A DNA stretch of 64,000 nt from Alcaligenaceae bacterium (lineage in GTDB: Bacteria; Pseudomonadota; Gammaproteobacteria; Burkholderiales; Burkholderiaceae_B). The translations under genes were made by a program, and so were the position numbers. The stretch spans positions 1-64,000 of the forward strand of contig JACCEP010000006.1 in the NCBI GenBank assembly GCA_013416395.1, in the 5' to 3' direction. Every line of letters begins with the position of its first letter. The stretch's first letter is position 1. Under the pieces are notes generated by a model that worked only from the letters and a program-made list of their open reading frames with translations, did not search any database and was not told where the DNA came from. This document shows positions 1 to 8,429 of the stretch, piece after piece.

Positions 1-66
1 CTGATGTTCGGTGATTTGCTTTACCGCTTCGAGTTTGAATTCTTCCGTAAATCGGGCCGTGCTCAT
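1..66 (-). CDS. IS3-family transposase OrfA, N-terminal fragment (runs off left edge)
   Basis: Twenty-two codons read leftward from the ATG at 66 give a charged start (MSTARFTEEFKLEAVKQIT...), the typical opening of the helix-turn-helix OrfA protein of IS3-family elements, which binds the element ends and is usually extended by frameshift into the OrfB DDE transposase. A strong ribosome site (GAGGAG, 6 nt upstream) precedes the start. The rest of the gene lies outside the window, so neither OrfB nor intactness can be judged. Confidence 0.7.
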   Translation of the reverse strand, partial: MSTARFTEEFKLEAVKQITEHQ

Positions 67-110
67 AATCATCTCCTCACTGAGTATTATGAGGCTAAAA
101 ACTGTCTAGC
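1..110 (-). mobile_element. Left end of an IS3-type insertion sequence (partial)
   Basis: The short leader between the OrfA start and about position 110 contains CTAGACAGTTTTTAGCC when read on the minus strand, which fits the terminal region of IS3-type elements. The exact terminal inverted repeat and any target duplication cannot be fixed because only one end is visible. The boundary is an estimate. Confidence 0.45.
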
Positions 111-150
111 AAACCCTGGCCGATTCAGAGCGAGCTCGGCGCCTAAGACT

Positions 151-252
151 GGGCATCAATTACGCAACCCGAGTTAAGGAAATCGGGCATGAATTACGGA
201 ATTCGAGCTAAGAAAATTGAGCATGAGCTACGGAATCCGAGTTAAGGAAAGT
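151..252. repeat. Three tandem 34-bp direct repeats next to the IS end
   Basis: Units at 151-184, 185-218 and 219-252 share the frame GGGCATGAATTACGGAA-TCCGAGTTAAGGAAAT with a few substitutions each. A degenerate partial unit may precede them (131-150). No gene is convincing between the IS end and the PRC-barrel gene at 584. The tract starts about 40 bp from the IS end, so it may be part of the target or of an older element. Function unknown. Confidence 0.8.
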
Positions 253-357
253 GGGGTGATAACGGATACTCTTGACATAAGGCCGGCGTCTTGTAGCCGC
301 GCATACACCTCACTGTGATGAGGTCGATAGGGGCTTTGTAAGACTGCTGCGCAACCG

Positions 358-410
358 ACGGCTACGGTACAAATTACGGCTACTGCAAAACAACGGCTAC
401 TGCACAAATG
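358..410. repeat. Three short degenerate tandem repeats (17-18 bp)
   Basis: Units at 358-375, 376-392 and 393-410 each begin ACGGCTAC and continue with an A-rich half. They lie in the non-coding stretch between the IS remnant and the PRC-barrel gene. Short open frames here have no ribosome site or recognisable protein and are not called. Confidence 0.6.
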
Positions 411-583
411 ACGCCGGTCGCCGGCAGCCCCTGACGTTGGGCTTGCGGCGACCGGTTTCACGTTGGGCGATGAACCCCACTGCCTAGAAGATCAGACTAA
501 AGGCCATTCTTTGTGGAAGACCTATCTGCTCTTTATTGAAGGCCGAATATTGAAAGCTCGGATAATAAGGGCCTGGATCAAAC

Positions 584-1156
584 TTACCCTTTGACTTCCA
601 CTTTAGGAAGGGCTTTCAGCTGATCCTTGGTAAATCCCGGCAAAACCATCTTGTCGCCATTCTGTTGGATCTTCTCGTAGGGGATGGCAACGTTATGTTC
701 GCCCAAACCGAGAAAACCGCCTGCACCGACAATAAAGTAAGCGGCCTGGCCATCGGAAGCAAGCACGACATCGCTGATGTCACCGATTTTTTCGTCGGCT
801 TCGTTGTATACCGCCTTACCCATAATCGACTTTTTGACGCTTATGCCCGAGATGGCCTGCTTGTCCATATCTGCCTTTTCATCCTTCATCGGCGCTGTCG
901 CTGTCGCTGCCGCGGCAGGGGCCGAAGCGCCTGGCATTGGCTCGGGTGCAGTATAGGGCGGCGTTTTATCGCTGCTGGGGTCAGGGGCGGGTGCCGCAGG
1001 GGCAGATGTGCCACTGTTTGCCGAATGAGCAGGGCCGCTAGTGCTCGCAGCAGCAGGATCCGTCTTCATGGTGTCAGCAGTTTTGTCTTGCGCGTATAGC
1101 GTAGGTGCAAAGACCATAGGCATTGTGCAAGCGGCGATAGCGATAAGCTTTTTCAT
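584..1156 (-). CDS. Secreted PRC-barrel domain protein with Ala/Pro-rich linker
   Basis: 190 residues. Residues 1-22 form a signal peptide (MKKLIAIAACTMPMVFAPTLYA, cleavage after AYA-like LYA). Residues 25-100 are a low-complexity Ala/Pro/Ser/Asp linker. A PRC-barrel fold follows from about 105 to 185 (GISVKKSIMGKAVYNEADEKIGDISD...). PRC-barrel modules bind protein or RNA partners; exported versions in proteobacteria are linked to envelope or stress responses, but the partner here is unknown. The gene reads away from the lipoprotein and membrane-protein pair at 1541-1940, with 384 bp between the divergent starts. Start supported by the signal peptide. Confidence 0.85.
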   Translation of the reverse strand: MKKLIAIAACTMPMVFAPTLYAQDKTADTMKTDPAAASTSGPAHSANSGTSAPAAPAPDPSSDKTPPYTAPEPMPGASAPAAAATATAPMKDEKADMDKQAISGISVKKSIMGKAVYNEADEKIGDISDVVLASDGQAAYFIVGAGGFLGLGEHNVAIPYEKIQQNGDKMVLPGFTKDQLKALPKVEVKG

Positions 1157-1540
1157 GAGTTTCTCCTATTTAGCGACAGAATCTGTCCTTTTAAGGCATA
1201 GCAAATACTGTGCCACTGCGTGGGTAGTGCCAGGTTTCAATGGCGATGCTGCTGCACCGGGCATGCTGTGTTCATTACCTCCGTCCTGGCCCGGAGCATG
1301 CCGTGTTCAGTACCTCTGTACTGGCCCGGATCGCGACATGTTCAACTTACGCCCGGTCGCTACGGGGCACATCATGTTCAATATGCGTGTTGGTGCCTCG
1401 GATACATCATGCTTATGGCCTTTGGCGCTACCTAGGTACAGCATGCCCAATACCCGTCAGGCACGCCGCTTGCTACATGGCTGGCGATCCGGTTTTTTCC
1501 GGTGTGAACTTAAGCTAAACACTAGCAAGGGGTATTCAAT
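1157..1540. other. Divergent intergenic region with degenerate 34-35 bp repeats
   Basis: The 384 bp between the PRC-barrel gene and the lipoprotein gene holds two clear repeats of 34-35 bp (1257-1290 and 1291-1325), each starting CCGG and carrying GCATGC(T/C)GTGTTCA, plus more decayed copies to about 1420 that keep the CATGTTCAA core. Open frames crossing the tract are explained by the repeats and lack ribosome sites. The region must contain promoters for both flanking genes, but I cannot pick them with confidence. Confidence 0.5.
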
Positions 1541-1756
1541 ATGAATCCGATCAAACGAATAGCGAGTGCTGCCGTTATAGCGATGATGCTAGCAAGCCTG
1601 GGTGCATGTAGTGGCATGTCGCGCCAGGGCAAAAATACCGCGATTGGCGCTGGCGTAGGTGCGGCGGGCGGTGCGGTGTTAACCGGCGGTAGCGCGCTGG
1701 GTACGTTAGGCGGTGCCGCTGTCGGTGGCGTAATTGGTCACGAAGCCAGCAAGTAA
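1541..1756 (+). CDS. Glycine-zipper lipoprotein (OsmB-like)
   Basis: 71 residues. The lipobox L20-G21-A22-C23 makes this a predicted lipoprotein. After a short polar stretch, residues 34-67 form a glycine-zipper two-helix segment (AIGAGVGAAGG...VGGVIGHEA), as in OsmB and Rickettsia 17-kDa-like proteins, which are envelope proteins often induced by osmotic or stationary-phase stress. Ribosome site AGGGG lies 8-10 nt before the ATG. It is followed after 37 bp by a tiny membrane protein on the same strand, so the two are probably co-transcribed. Confidence 0.85.
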   Translation: MNPIKRIASAAVIAMMLASLGACSGMSRQGKNTAIGAGVGAAGGAVLTGGSALGTLGGAAVGGVIGHEASK

Positions 1757-1793
1757 ATAATACAAATTACCAACAACAACATAGGGAGTCTTT

Positions 1794-1940
1794 ATGCTCT
1801 ACACCATTGCAGTTATTCTTCTCATTTTGTGGCTACTCGGTATGGTCACGTCATATACCGTGGGTGGCTTTATTCACATTTTGATAGTCGTAGCCATCGT
1901 AATGGTGCTCGTGCGTCTGATTACCGGTCGTTCGGTTTAA
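1794..1940 (+). CDS. Small membrane protein, lmo0937 family
   Basis: 48 residues, starting MLYTIAVILLILWLLGM and ending LVRLITGRSV. Two hydrophobic helices (about 3-20 and 25-42) are joined by TSYTVGGFIH, which matches the small lmo0937-type membrane protein family found widely in bacteria. A strong ribosome site (AGGGAG) lies 7 nt before the ATG. Function unknown; the family is often next to stress or envelope genes, as here, downstream of a glycine-zipper lipoprotein. Confidence 0.8.
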   Translation: MLYTIAVILLILWLLGMVTSYTVGGFIHILIVVAIVMVLVRLITGRSV

Positions 1941-1943
1941 CGT

Positions 1944-2028
1944 AAGGCAGTGGTTGAGGGTGGCGAGTGTCTCCCTTGCCGTGGTGCTGGCCCAGTTTGA
2001 AAGCTGGGCTGATCTCGACCACTGCCTT
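1944..2028. terminator. Long inverted repeat between convergent genes
   Basis: Perfect 11-bp arms AAGGCAGTGGT (1944-1954) and ACCACTGCCTT (2018-2028) enclose an inner hairpin GCCCAG/CTGGGC (1990-2009). It starts 3 bp after the small membrane protein stop and lies before the end of the convergent IclR gene, so it may end transcription in both directions. There is no T-run, so it is not a classic intrinsic terminator. Confidence 0.45.
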
Positions 2029-2073
2029 GCGCCCGTCACAAAGGCGGGTCGCAGTGATTGACAGTACAGGTTG

Positions 2074-2844
2074 TTAAAACTTACCCGCAATCGCTGCCAG
2101 GCCTTGCGATATAAGACGGGCAATTTCTTTTTGGCGTGCTACCGGCATGCGATCCGTGATGGCCGTTGCGCTAATGGAAAGTATGGGCACACCCTCGGTA
2201 TCGCACAATGCGCAGCCCACGCCCAGGGCGCCACGTACTGCATAGTTTCCTACCACTGAGTAACCGCGACTGCGCGTGTTTTTGACCAGCTGGCGCATTT
2301 CACGCGCGGTCATACCGCCATACTGCTCCAGGCTGTCGGCGTTGTGGTTGATAATTTCCTCAACGGTGACGTCATCCAGCTTTGCCAGTAACGCCATGCC
2401 ACCCGAGCCTACCCCCAGAGGCTGTCTTTTTCCCGCATACGTAGCCAGTATCTGCACGGGGTAAGGCCCGATCTCGCGCCACAGGCTTACTGACTCGTAG
2501 CCTTCTCGCACCACCAGAAAGACCGCATCGCCGGTCTGTTGTGCGAGCTTTCGCATAACAGGCAAGGCGATCTGTACGCGTCTGTCTGTGGTGATGATGG
2601 AGGCAGCGGCAACCGGCCGATTGGCGCTATAGCGCTTTGAGCCAGCCACCTGGTGCGCAAACCCGCTATCTTGAAGTGCGGCGAGCAGGCGATAGATGGT
2701 AGGGCGTTGAAGACCCGTCTCTCTGGATAAGGCGGTAATCGTCAGGCCTTCATCCGGACCACTTTGTAAGGTTTGCAAAAGTAGCAAACCGCGCCTCAGT
2801 GTGCGTGGCCCGGCATTGCTCTCTTCGGTTTCGAAAGTGTCCAT
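2074..2844 (-). CDS. IclR-family transcriptional regulator
   Basis: 256 residues, normal length for the family. The N-terminal winged helix (about 14-75; LTITALSRETGLQRPTIYRLL) binds DNA. The C-terminal ligand domain (about 85-250) carries the IclR-type end GALGVGCALCDTEGVPILSISAT. IclR proteins usually control aromatic or carboxylic-acid catabolism and often a divergent gene. Here the divergent gene, 101 bp away, encodes a Bug-type tricarboxylate receptor, so this protein probably controls its expression in response to the ligand. The ligand cannot be read from sequence. ATG at 2844, weak ribosome site. Confidence 0.9.
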   Translation of the reverse strand: MDTFETEESNAGPRTLRRGLLLLQTLQSGPDEGLTITALSRETGLQRPTIYRLLAALQDSGFAHQVAGSKRYSANRPVAAASIITTDRRVQIALPVMRKLAQQTGDAVFLVVREGYESVSLWREIGPYPVQILATYAGKRQPLGVGSGGMALLAKLDDVTVEEIINHNADSLEQYGGMTAREMRQLVKNTRSRGYSVVGNYAVRGALGVGCALCDTEGVPILSISATAITDRMPVARQKEIARLISQGLAAIAGKF

Positions 2845-2900
2845 TCTGCGTACGTGCGGCTTGGTAAAAATCCTGTCTTAAACAAAAATGCTGCTGCCAT

Positions 2901-2927
2901 TATAGATTCGTCCGAATCGCGGACAGA
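2901..2927. promoter_or_regulatory. Probable -10 box and IclR operator upstream of the Bug gene
   Basis: TATAGAT (2901-2907) could be a -10 box for the rightward Bug gene. It is followed at the expected start site by an inverted repeat GTCCG-aatcg-CGGAC (2910-2924) flanked by TTC and GAA. IclR regulators usually bind short palindromes between divergent promoters, so this is a candidate operator. Not tested. Confidence 0.4.
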
Positions 2928-2945
2928 ATACCGGAGACCTTTTTA

Positions 2946-3932
2946 ATGTTGAAAACACTCAATTGCGCCAGTCGCTATCTTACAGCCGTGTCGCTGGGCC
3001 TTATGACACTTGGCGCGGCTGCATCCGCATCTGCTGCCTACCCAGAAAAGCCTGTTCGGCTGGTGGTAGGCTTTTCAGCCGGTGGTACCACTGATGTAAC
3101 CGCACGCATTCTTTCCAAAGAACTGACCGAAGCATTGGGTCAGGCTGTTATTGTCGAGAACAAGCCAGGCGCTGGCAGCAATATTGCCACCGATTACGTC
3201 AAGCGCGCAAAACCTGACGGTTATACGTTGCTGATGGTTGCCGTAACCAGCACCATCAACCAGACACTGTACAAAAATGTGTCTTTTGATCTGAATACTG
3301 ACTTTGACCCAGTTGCGCTGGCTGTACGCGTACCGAATATTCTGGTTGTAAACCCCAATGTGCCAGTAAAAAGCGTAAAAGAACTTGTCGACTACGCTAA
3401 AGCCAATCCGGGCAAGTTGAATTTTGCTTCGTCGGGCAGCGGCACCTCGATTCACATGGCCGGTGAGCTTTTCAAGATGCTGGCCGGCGTAGACATTCAG
3501 CACATCCCTTACAAAGGTAGTTCGCCCGCTGTTACCGATCTGATCGGTGGTCAGGTTGACTTCATGTTCGACAATATGCCGTCGGCATGGCCGCAAGTCG
3601 AAGCAGGAAAACTACGTGCACTGGCCGTCACGACCGAAGCACGTGCCGAGAACGCGCCTGATCTTCCCACCATGCAAGAATCCGGGTTTCCAACGTTTGA
3701 TGTGTCATCGTGGTTTGGCGTGATTGCTCCCAAAGGCACACCAGCTGACGTCGTTGAAAAATTGAACGCCGCCATTCGCACGGCGCTGAAAATAGATGAT
3801 GTGAAGGCGCGTCTTGCTGATCTGGGCGCTGTACCTGCCGACACCACACCTGCCGAGTTCGGCCAGTTCATCAAGAGTGAAGTTGAAGGGTGGGCACCCG
3901 TCGTAAAAGCATCGGGCGCCACGGTAGATTGA
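2946..3932 (+). CDS. Bug-family tripartite tricarboxylate transporter substrate-binding protein
   Basis: 328 residues with a signal peptide (cleavage near ASASA, residues 25-30). The mature start YPEKPVRLVVGFSAGGTTDV is the Bug/TctC hallmark, and NKPGAGSNIATDYVKRAKPDGYTLL is the conserved second block. Bug proteins catch carboxylates or small aromatics in the periplasm for TTT permeases; here no TctA/TctB genes are adjacent, which is common for orphan Bug receptors in Alcaligenaceae. Divergent from the IclR gene. Ribosome site GGAG lies 9 nt upstream. Substrate unknown. Confidence 0.92.
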   Translation: MLKTLNCASRYLTAVSLGLMTLGAAASASAAYPEKPVRLVVGFSAGGTTDVTARILSKELTEALGQAVIVENKPGAGSNIATDYVKRAKPDGYTLLMVAVTSTINQTLYKNVSFDLNTDFDPVALAVRVPNILVVNPNVPVKSVKELVDYAKANPGKLNFASSGSGTSIHMAGELFKMLAGVDIQHIPYKGSSPAVTDLIGGQVDFMFDNMPSAWPQVEAGKLRALAVTTEARAENAPDLPTMQESGFPTFDVSSWFGVIAPKGTPADVVEKLNAAIRTALKIDDVKARLADLGAVPADTTPAEFGQFIKSEVEGWAPVVKASGATVD

Positions 3933-4133
3933 TCAGTCGCTAGAACTTGGGTCGCTGGGCACAGGCCTGGCGGCGCATTGGTATACCGCAGGTTGGTCAG
4001 GCACTTATGGACCTGCCTTATTCATGTTGGACGAGGCAGCCATTGGGGTTGCAGGCAGTCAGATGCGGCGAGGCAGCCAGTAAAAACAAGGGTGCCAGCT
4101 TTCGCTACCACAGGCGTACCTGAAGCGTTACAC

Positions 4134-4163
4134 AAAAACTCCGGCAGTCGAGCCGGAGTTTTT
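4134..4163. terminator. Bidirectional intrinsic terminator
   Basis: Hairpin with arms AACTCCGGC and GCCGGAGTT around loop AGTCGA, preceded by A-run and followed by T-run, so it works on both strands. It lies between the Bug gene (ending 3932) and trmJ (ending 4215 on the minus strand). The other 200 bp of this gap show no gene. Confidence 0.85.
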
Positions 4164-4214
4164 GCATTACGGTGTGTGCTGCAAGATAGCGTAATAATGC
4201 ACCTTACCTGCTCG

Positions 4215-5021
4215 TCAGCTATCGGTTCGGGTTTTTCGGGCAGTTTTGATCATGGCCGTGCACAAGCCGCGCATCATGTCGACTTCATCCATGCTCATGG
4301 CGTTGCGCCCGAACATGTGGCGCATGCGTGGCACAAGCTTTTTTGGGTGGGCCGGATCCAGAAAACCCACTTCGGTAATGGCCTGTTCCCAATGCACCAT
4401 CAAGGCCTGGATTTTTTCATTGGGCGCCGGCTCGTTGCCCGCGTCAGGTTTGCCTTCAGTTGTTGGAAGCAAGGCCATACCGGCGCTGCTGGCCAGCGCG
4501 TAGCGCATTTCCCAGGCACAGAGTTGCAAAGCTTGGGCGACGTTCAGCGAACTGTATTCAGGGTTGGCAGGTATGTGGCATACGCGCTGGCACAGGGCGA
4601 TATCTTCATTGGTAAGGCCTGAGCGCTCGGTACCCAGCACAATGGCAATTTTTCGGTCAGGCTGCTGCAGATGCTCGCTGCTAAGTTGTGCGGCCTCACG
4701 AATGTCGCAGGCGGGCGGGCCGATGATGCGGGCACGGGCTGTCAGGGCAAATGCCATGGTTACTGGTGCCAGGGCCTGTTGCAAGGTATCTACAATACGT
4801 GCAGAGGCCAGTACGTCAGTGGCGCCGCTGGCCAGCGATATGGCGTCAGGTTGTTGCAGCACATCGGCAAAGCGGGGCGCCACCAGGCAAAGGTCATGAA
4901 AGCCCATGGTTTTGATGGCTCGCGCGGCCGCACCCACATTACCTGGATGGCTGGGGTGCACCATGATGAAGCGCACATGCTGGAAGGAAGAAGAAGTCTC
5001 GATGGAGGTGTTTTGGCTCAT
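4215..5021 (-). CDS. trmJ: tRNA (cytidine/uridine-32-2'-O-)-methyltransferase TrmJ
   Basis: 268 residues, SPOUT superfamily. TrmJ transfers a methyl group from SAM to the ribose of position 32 in the tRNA anticodon loop. The N-terminal HPGNVGAAARAIKTMG (residues 25-40) and the knot motif VLGTERSGLTNEDI (128-141) are diagnostic. The C-terminal extension (about 175-268) is the TrmJ-type dimer/tRNA region. Divergent from suhB across 150 bp, an arrangement common in Bordetella relatives. The stop is 52 bp from a bidirectional terminator. Confidence 0.92.
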   Translation of the reverse strand: MSQNTSIETSSSFQHVRFIMVHPSHPGNVGAAARAIKTMGFHDLCLVAPRFADVLQQPDAISLASGATDVLASARIVDTLQQALAPVTMAFALTARARIIGPPACDIREAAQLSSEHLQQPDRKIAIVLGTERSGLTNEDIALCQRVCHIPANPEYSSLNVAQALQLCAWEMRYALASSAGMALLPTTEGKPDAGNEPAPNEKIQALMVHWEQAITEVGFLDPAHPKKLVPRMRHMFGRNAMSMDEVDMMRGLCTAMIKTARKTRTDS

Positions 5022-5171
5022 TTTTTGCAGAAATCTGCGCCTGACGGAGTAAGGACAAGGAAAGAGAGGCGGAAGTAAATTAAAATAGAAGGTTTATAGT
5101 GTCAATTGCCTGCTGCGGCTTGCTTTTTGTGCCATGGCAATGACAGAAATTGTTTAAAAATACGGAATCTT

Positions 5172-5960
5172 ATGCACCCGATGCTCAATACCGCCATCAA
5201 GGCGGCACGCCGTGCCGGCACAATTATCAATCGTGCCAGCCTTGACCTGGAGCGCGTGCAAGTATCGCGTAAAGGGCCCAAAGATTATGTCACGGAAGTG
5301 GATCACGCTGCTGAAGAAGCCATTATCGAAATCTTGCACACAGCATATCCCGGCCATGGTTTTCTGGGCGAAGAAACCGGCTTGCGCCTGGCGCAAGGGC
5401 AGGGCGAAGGCGAGCAGGCCGAGTTTCAATGGATTATTGACCCTCTCGATGGCACCACAAATTTTATTCATGGTGTGCCCATTTATGCCGTCTCTATTGC
5501 GCTCGCGCACCGGGGGCAGGTAACACAGGCCGTGGTGTACGACCCGTCGCGCAACGAACTGTTTACAGCCAGTCGCGGGGGCGGTGCGTTTCTGAACGAT
5601 CGCAGGGTGCGTGTATCGGGCCAGATGCGTTATCACGATGCGCTGTTGGGCGCGCACGTGCCTCGTTCTGCTTCAGGCAGCGCAGGCACCCGCTTCGAAA
5701 ACCTGTTGTCCGAGTGTGCTGCGGCGCGGCGTCTGGGCTCGACAGTGCTCGATCTAGCCTATGTGGCGGCAGGCCGTCTTGACGGTTTCTGCGGCTACAA
5801 GCTCAAGCCCTGGGACATGGCTGCGGGCAGTCTGCTTGTCGTTGAGGCTGGCGGCCTGGTCGGCGATTTCGAAGGCGAACAAAGCTGGATGAACACAGGC
5901 AGCGTCGTGGCGGCTGCGCCAAAGCTCTTCCCGCAAATGCTGGGCCACCTGCAGAACTAA
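5172..5960 (+). CDS. suhB: Inositol-1-monophosphatase SuhB
   Basis: 262 residues. Mg-dependent phosphatase of the IMPase family; in enterobacteria SuhB also serves in rRNA transcription antitermination. Metal and catalytic motifs are present: GEETG (66-70), [10 protein letters not shown] (89-98) and [15 protein letters not shown] near 210-225. I choose the ATG at 5172 because [16 protein letters not shown] is the usual SuhB start; an upstream in-frame ATG at 5106 would add 22 residues with no family match. Followed after 22 bp by the TerC-type gene. Confidence 0.92.
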   Translation: MHPMLNTAIKAARRAGTIINRASLDLERVQVSRKGPKDYVTEVDHAAEEAIIEILHTAYPGHGFLGEETGLRLAQGQGEGEQAEFQWIIDPLDGTTNFIHGVPIYAVSIALAHRGQVTQAVVYDPSRNELFTASRGGGAFLNDRRVRVSGQMRYHDALLGAHVPRSASGSAGTRFENLLSECAAARRLGSTVLDLAYVAAGRLDGFCGYKLKPWDMAAGSLLVVEAGGLVGDFEGEQSWMNTGSVVAAAPKLFPQMLGHLQN

Positions 5961-5982
5961 TGCCTCTGTCGGGAGCTTTCTG

Positions 5983-7551
5983 ATGGAGTGGATGCTCGAG
6001 CCTGCCGCATGGGTGGGCCTGCTTACCCTGGTGATTCTTGAAATCGTCCTGGGTATCGACAACCTTATCTTCATCGCCATTCTGGTTGACAAGCTGCCCC
6101 CTGACCAGCAGGACAGGGCGCGGGTGGTTGGGCTTTCATTGGCCCTGCTCATGCGCTTGGGCCTGTTGTCCATCATGTCATGGCTGATCAAGCTGACCAA
6201 GCCACTGCTGGTAATTGGGCCGCTTGAGTTTTCAGCACGTGATCTCATCCTTATTGTGGGCGGCTTTTTTCTGCTGCTCAAAGGTACCCTTGAGCTCCAC
6301 GAGCGTGTCGAGGGGCGCACCGCACACTCGTCGGGGGCGCGGCAGCATGTCGGTTTCTGGGTAATCGTTACCCAGATCGTCATTCTTGATGCTGTATTTT
6401 CCATGGACGCGGTTATTACGGCTGTGGGCATGGTTGATCACCTTGCCATCATGATGGCCGCCGTGGTTATCGCCATCGGCCTCATGCTGGTTGCCTCCAA
6501 GCCGCTAACGCACTTCGTCAATGCTCACCCCACCGTGGTCATTCTTTGTCTGGGCTTTCTGCTGACCATTGGCTTTTCTCTGTTAGCGGAAGGGTTCGGC
6601 TTCCCGGTGCCCAAAGGTTATCTTTACGCAGCCATTACCTTCTCGGTACTGATCGAAGTGCTCAATCAAATGACCAGGCGTAACATGCGCAAGCTTGATG
6701 CGCGCCGTCCATTGCGGGAGCGCACGGCTGAAGGGGTGCTGCGCATGCTGGGCAAGCAGCCAGTCGTTCGCGCCGAACGACAGCCCGTCGGGCCTGTTCC
6801 GGCGATGCAAGTGTTTGGCGATGAAGAGCGATATATGGTCAGTGGGGTGCTGACGCTGGCCGACAGGTCAATTCACTCCATCATGACGCCGCGCACTGAG
6901 GTCTCATGGATTGATCTTGACGACACTGCCGAAGAGCTGCGAACACAAATCATTAAGTCACCGCACAGTTTTTTCCCGGTTTGTCGCGGCTCGCTTGACG
7001 AGGTTATTGGCATAGGCCGTGCCAAAGAGATGATCGCCGACCTGATCAGTCTCGGAGAAATACGCCTGAATCGTTTGCGTGATCCGGTCATTGTGCATGA
7101 GTCCATCGGTGTATTGCGGCTTATGGACATGCTCAAACGCTCGCGCGGGCAGCTGGTGCTGGTTACCGATGAGTTCGGCACCATAGAAGGCGTGGTTACG
7201 CCCATTGATGTTTTTGAGGCCATCGCGGGTGACTTCCCTGATGAAGACGAAGCGCCTGACGTTACGGCTGACGGTGAAAACCGCTGGCGCGTAGACGGGG
7301 GCACTGATCTGCATCACCTTGAACTTTTGCTCGATATCGACGGGCTGGTCGAGGATGATGAAGCCTATTCAACCCTGGCAGGGTATTTGCTCGAGCGTTT
7401 CGGGCATTTGCCGCGCCCTGGCGAAAGTTGCGAATTGAAGCAACCTCATGCCAGCTTCCGGTTTACAGTACTGCGGCTGGATGGCCGGCGTATTGCAACC
7501 GTGCAGATAGAACGTCGGTTTACTCCCGATGATGAAATGGAATCACACTAG
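5983..7551 (+). CDS. TerC-family membrane protein with CBS pair and CorC domain (YegH/YoaE type)
   Basis: 522 residues in three parts: a TerC integral membrane domain with about seven helices (1-235; [16 protein letters not shown] and [13 protein letters not shown] carry the conserved acidic residues), a CBS-domain pair (about 285-415; [28 protein letters not shown]), and a C-terminal CorC/HlyC transporter-associated domain (435-515). TerC proteins are linked to metal (Mn) efflux and secreted-enzyme metalation; CBS pairs sense nucleotides. The exact substrate here is unknown. Ribosome site GGGAG lies 7 nt before the ATG. uppP starts 2 bp after the stop, so the genes are probably co-transcribed. 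Confidence 0.88.
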   Translation: MEWMLEPAAWVGLLTLVILEIVLGIDNLIFIAILVDKLPPDQQDRARVVGLSLALLMRLGLLSIMSWLIKLTKPLLVIGPLEFSARDLILIVGGFFLLLKGTLELHERVEGRTAHSSGARQHVGFWVIVTQIVILDAVFSMDAVITAVGMVDHLAIMMAAVVIAIGLMLVASKPLTHFVNAHPTVVILCLGFLLTIGFSLLAEGFGFPVPKGYLYAAITFSVLIEVLNQMTRRNMRKLDARRPLRERTAEGVLRMLGKQPVVRAERQPVGPVPAMQVFGDEERYMVSGVLTLADRSIHSIMTPRTEVSWIDLDDTAEELRTQIIKSPHSFFPVCRGSLDEVIGIGRAKEMIADLISLGEIRLNRLRDPVIVHESIGVLRLMDMLKRSRGQLVLVTDEFGTIEGVVTPIDVFEAIAGDFPDEDEAPDVTADGENRWRVDGGTDLHHLELLLDIDGLVEDDEAYSTLAGYLLERFGHLPRPGESCELKQPHASFRFTVLRLDGRRIATVQIERRFTPDDEMESH

Positions 7552-7553
7552 TT

Positions 7554-8429
7554 ATGACTGATGGCACCCTGTACATGCTCAAGGCTTTATTCTTGGGTTT
7601 TATTGAAGGTTTTACCGAGTTTATTCCCGTGTCGAGCACAGCCCACCTGCTGTTAATCGGCGACTGGATCAATTTTGATTCGGGCAATGGAAAAGTGTTT
7701 GAAGTGGTGATTCAGTTTGGGTCTATTTTGGCCGTCATCTGGATATACCGCGAGCGTTTATGGACGCTTATCGAAGGCACCCTAAGAGGGGTGGCCAGTG
7801 AAGTCGCCTTCACGCGCAACTTGATCATTGCGTTTTTGCCGGCCGCCATTATTGGCGGCCTGTTCATCAAGTACATCAAGGCACTGTTTCACAGCCCGGC
7901 TATTTTTGTGGTCATGCTTGTGGGCGGCGGTTTAATCATGCTGTGGGTGGAGCGCAAGCCGCAATACGCCAAACATGGTGTGCAATCCGAGCATGACGAT
8001 GCCGCTACCGAGACGGTAGCAAGCCAACATGCCACCGCTTTTGCGCTTGAACAGATCACCTGGAAACAGGCGCTTGTCGTAGGGTTTGCGCAATGCATAG
8101 CCATGGTGCCAGGTACCTCGCGTTCGGGGGCTACCATTATCAGCGGCATGATGGCCGGCATACAGCGCAAGACCGCCACTGAGTTTTCGTTTTTTCTTGC
8201 CATGCCCACCATGTTGGCCGCAACGGTTTATGACTTGTACCGTAACGCCGACGCACTCAATGACACCCAGATTAGCGCAATTGTCATTGGGTTTATTGCT
8301 GCGTTTTTCAGTGCGCTGATTCTGGTGCGTGCTGTGCTGCGCTTTATCTCGCGACGCACTTACCGGCCGTTTGCCTGGTATCGCATTGCCCTGGGTATTG
8401 TTGTTATGCTGTGGCTGGTTTACCGCTAG
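7554..8429 (+). CDS. uppP: Undecaprenyl-diphosphatase UppP (BacA)
   Basis: 291 residues, polytopic inner-membrane enzyme that dephosphorylates undecaprenyl pyrophosphate to recycle the lipid carrier for peptidoglycan and O-antigen, and gives bacitracin resistance. The catalytic blocks are EGFTEFIPVSSTAHL (18-32) and PGTSRSGAT (about 186-194). Its last 4 bp overlap the end of lpxH on the other strand, so the two transcripts must run into each other. A polar insert near 140-160 (HDDAATETVASQH) is longer than in E. coli. Confidence 0.93.
   Translation: MTDGTLYMLKALFLGFIEGFTEFIPVSSTAHLLLIGDWINFDSGNGKVFEVVIQFGSILAVIWIYRERLWTLIEGTLRGVASEVAFTRNLIIAFLPAAIIGGLFIKYIKALFHSPAIFVVMLVGGGLIMLWVERKPQYAKHGVQSEHDDAATETVASQHATAFALEQITWKQALVVGFAQCIAMVPGTSRSGATIISGMMAGIQRKTATEFSFFLAMPTMLAATVYDLYRNADALNDTQISAIVIGFIAAFFSALILVRAVLRFISRRTYRPFAWYRIALGIVVMLWLVYR

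Noticed and set aside
1041-1544. Plus-strand frames across 1041-1544
   Set aside because: They cross degenerate repeats and the antisense of the PRC-barrel gene, without ribosome sites.
3933-4133. Possible remnant gene after the Bug gene
   Set aside because: Short frames show no protein family and no ribosome site.
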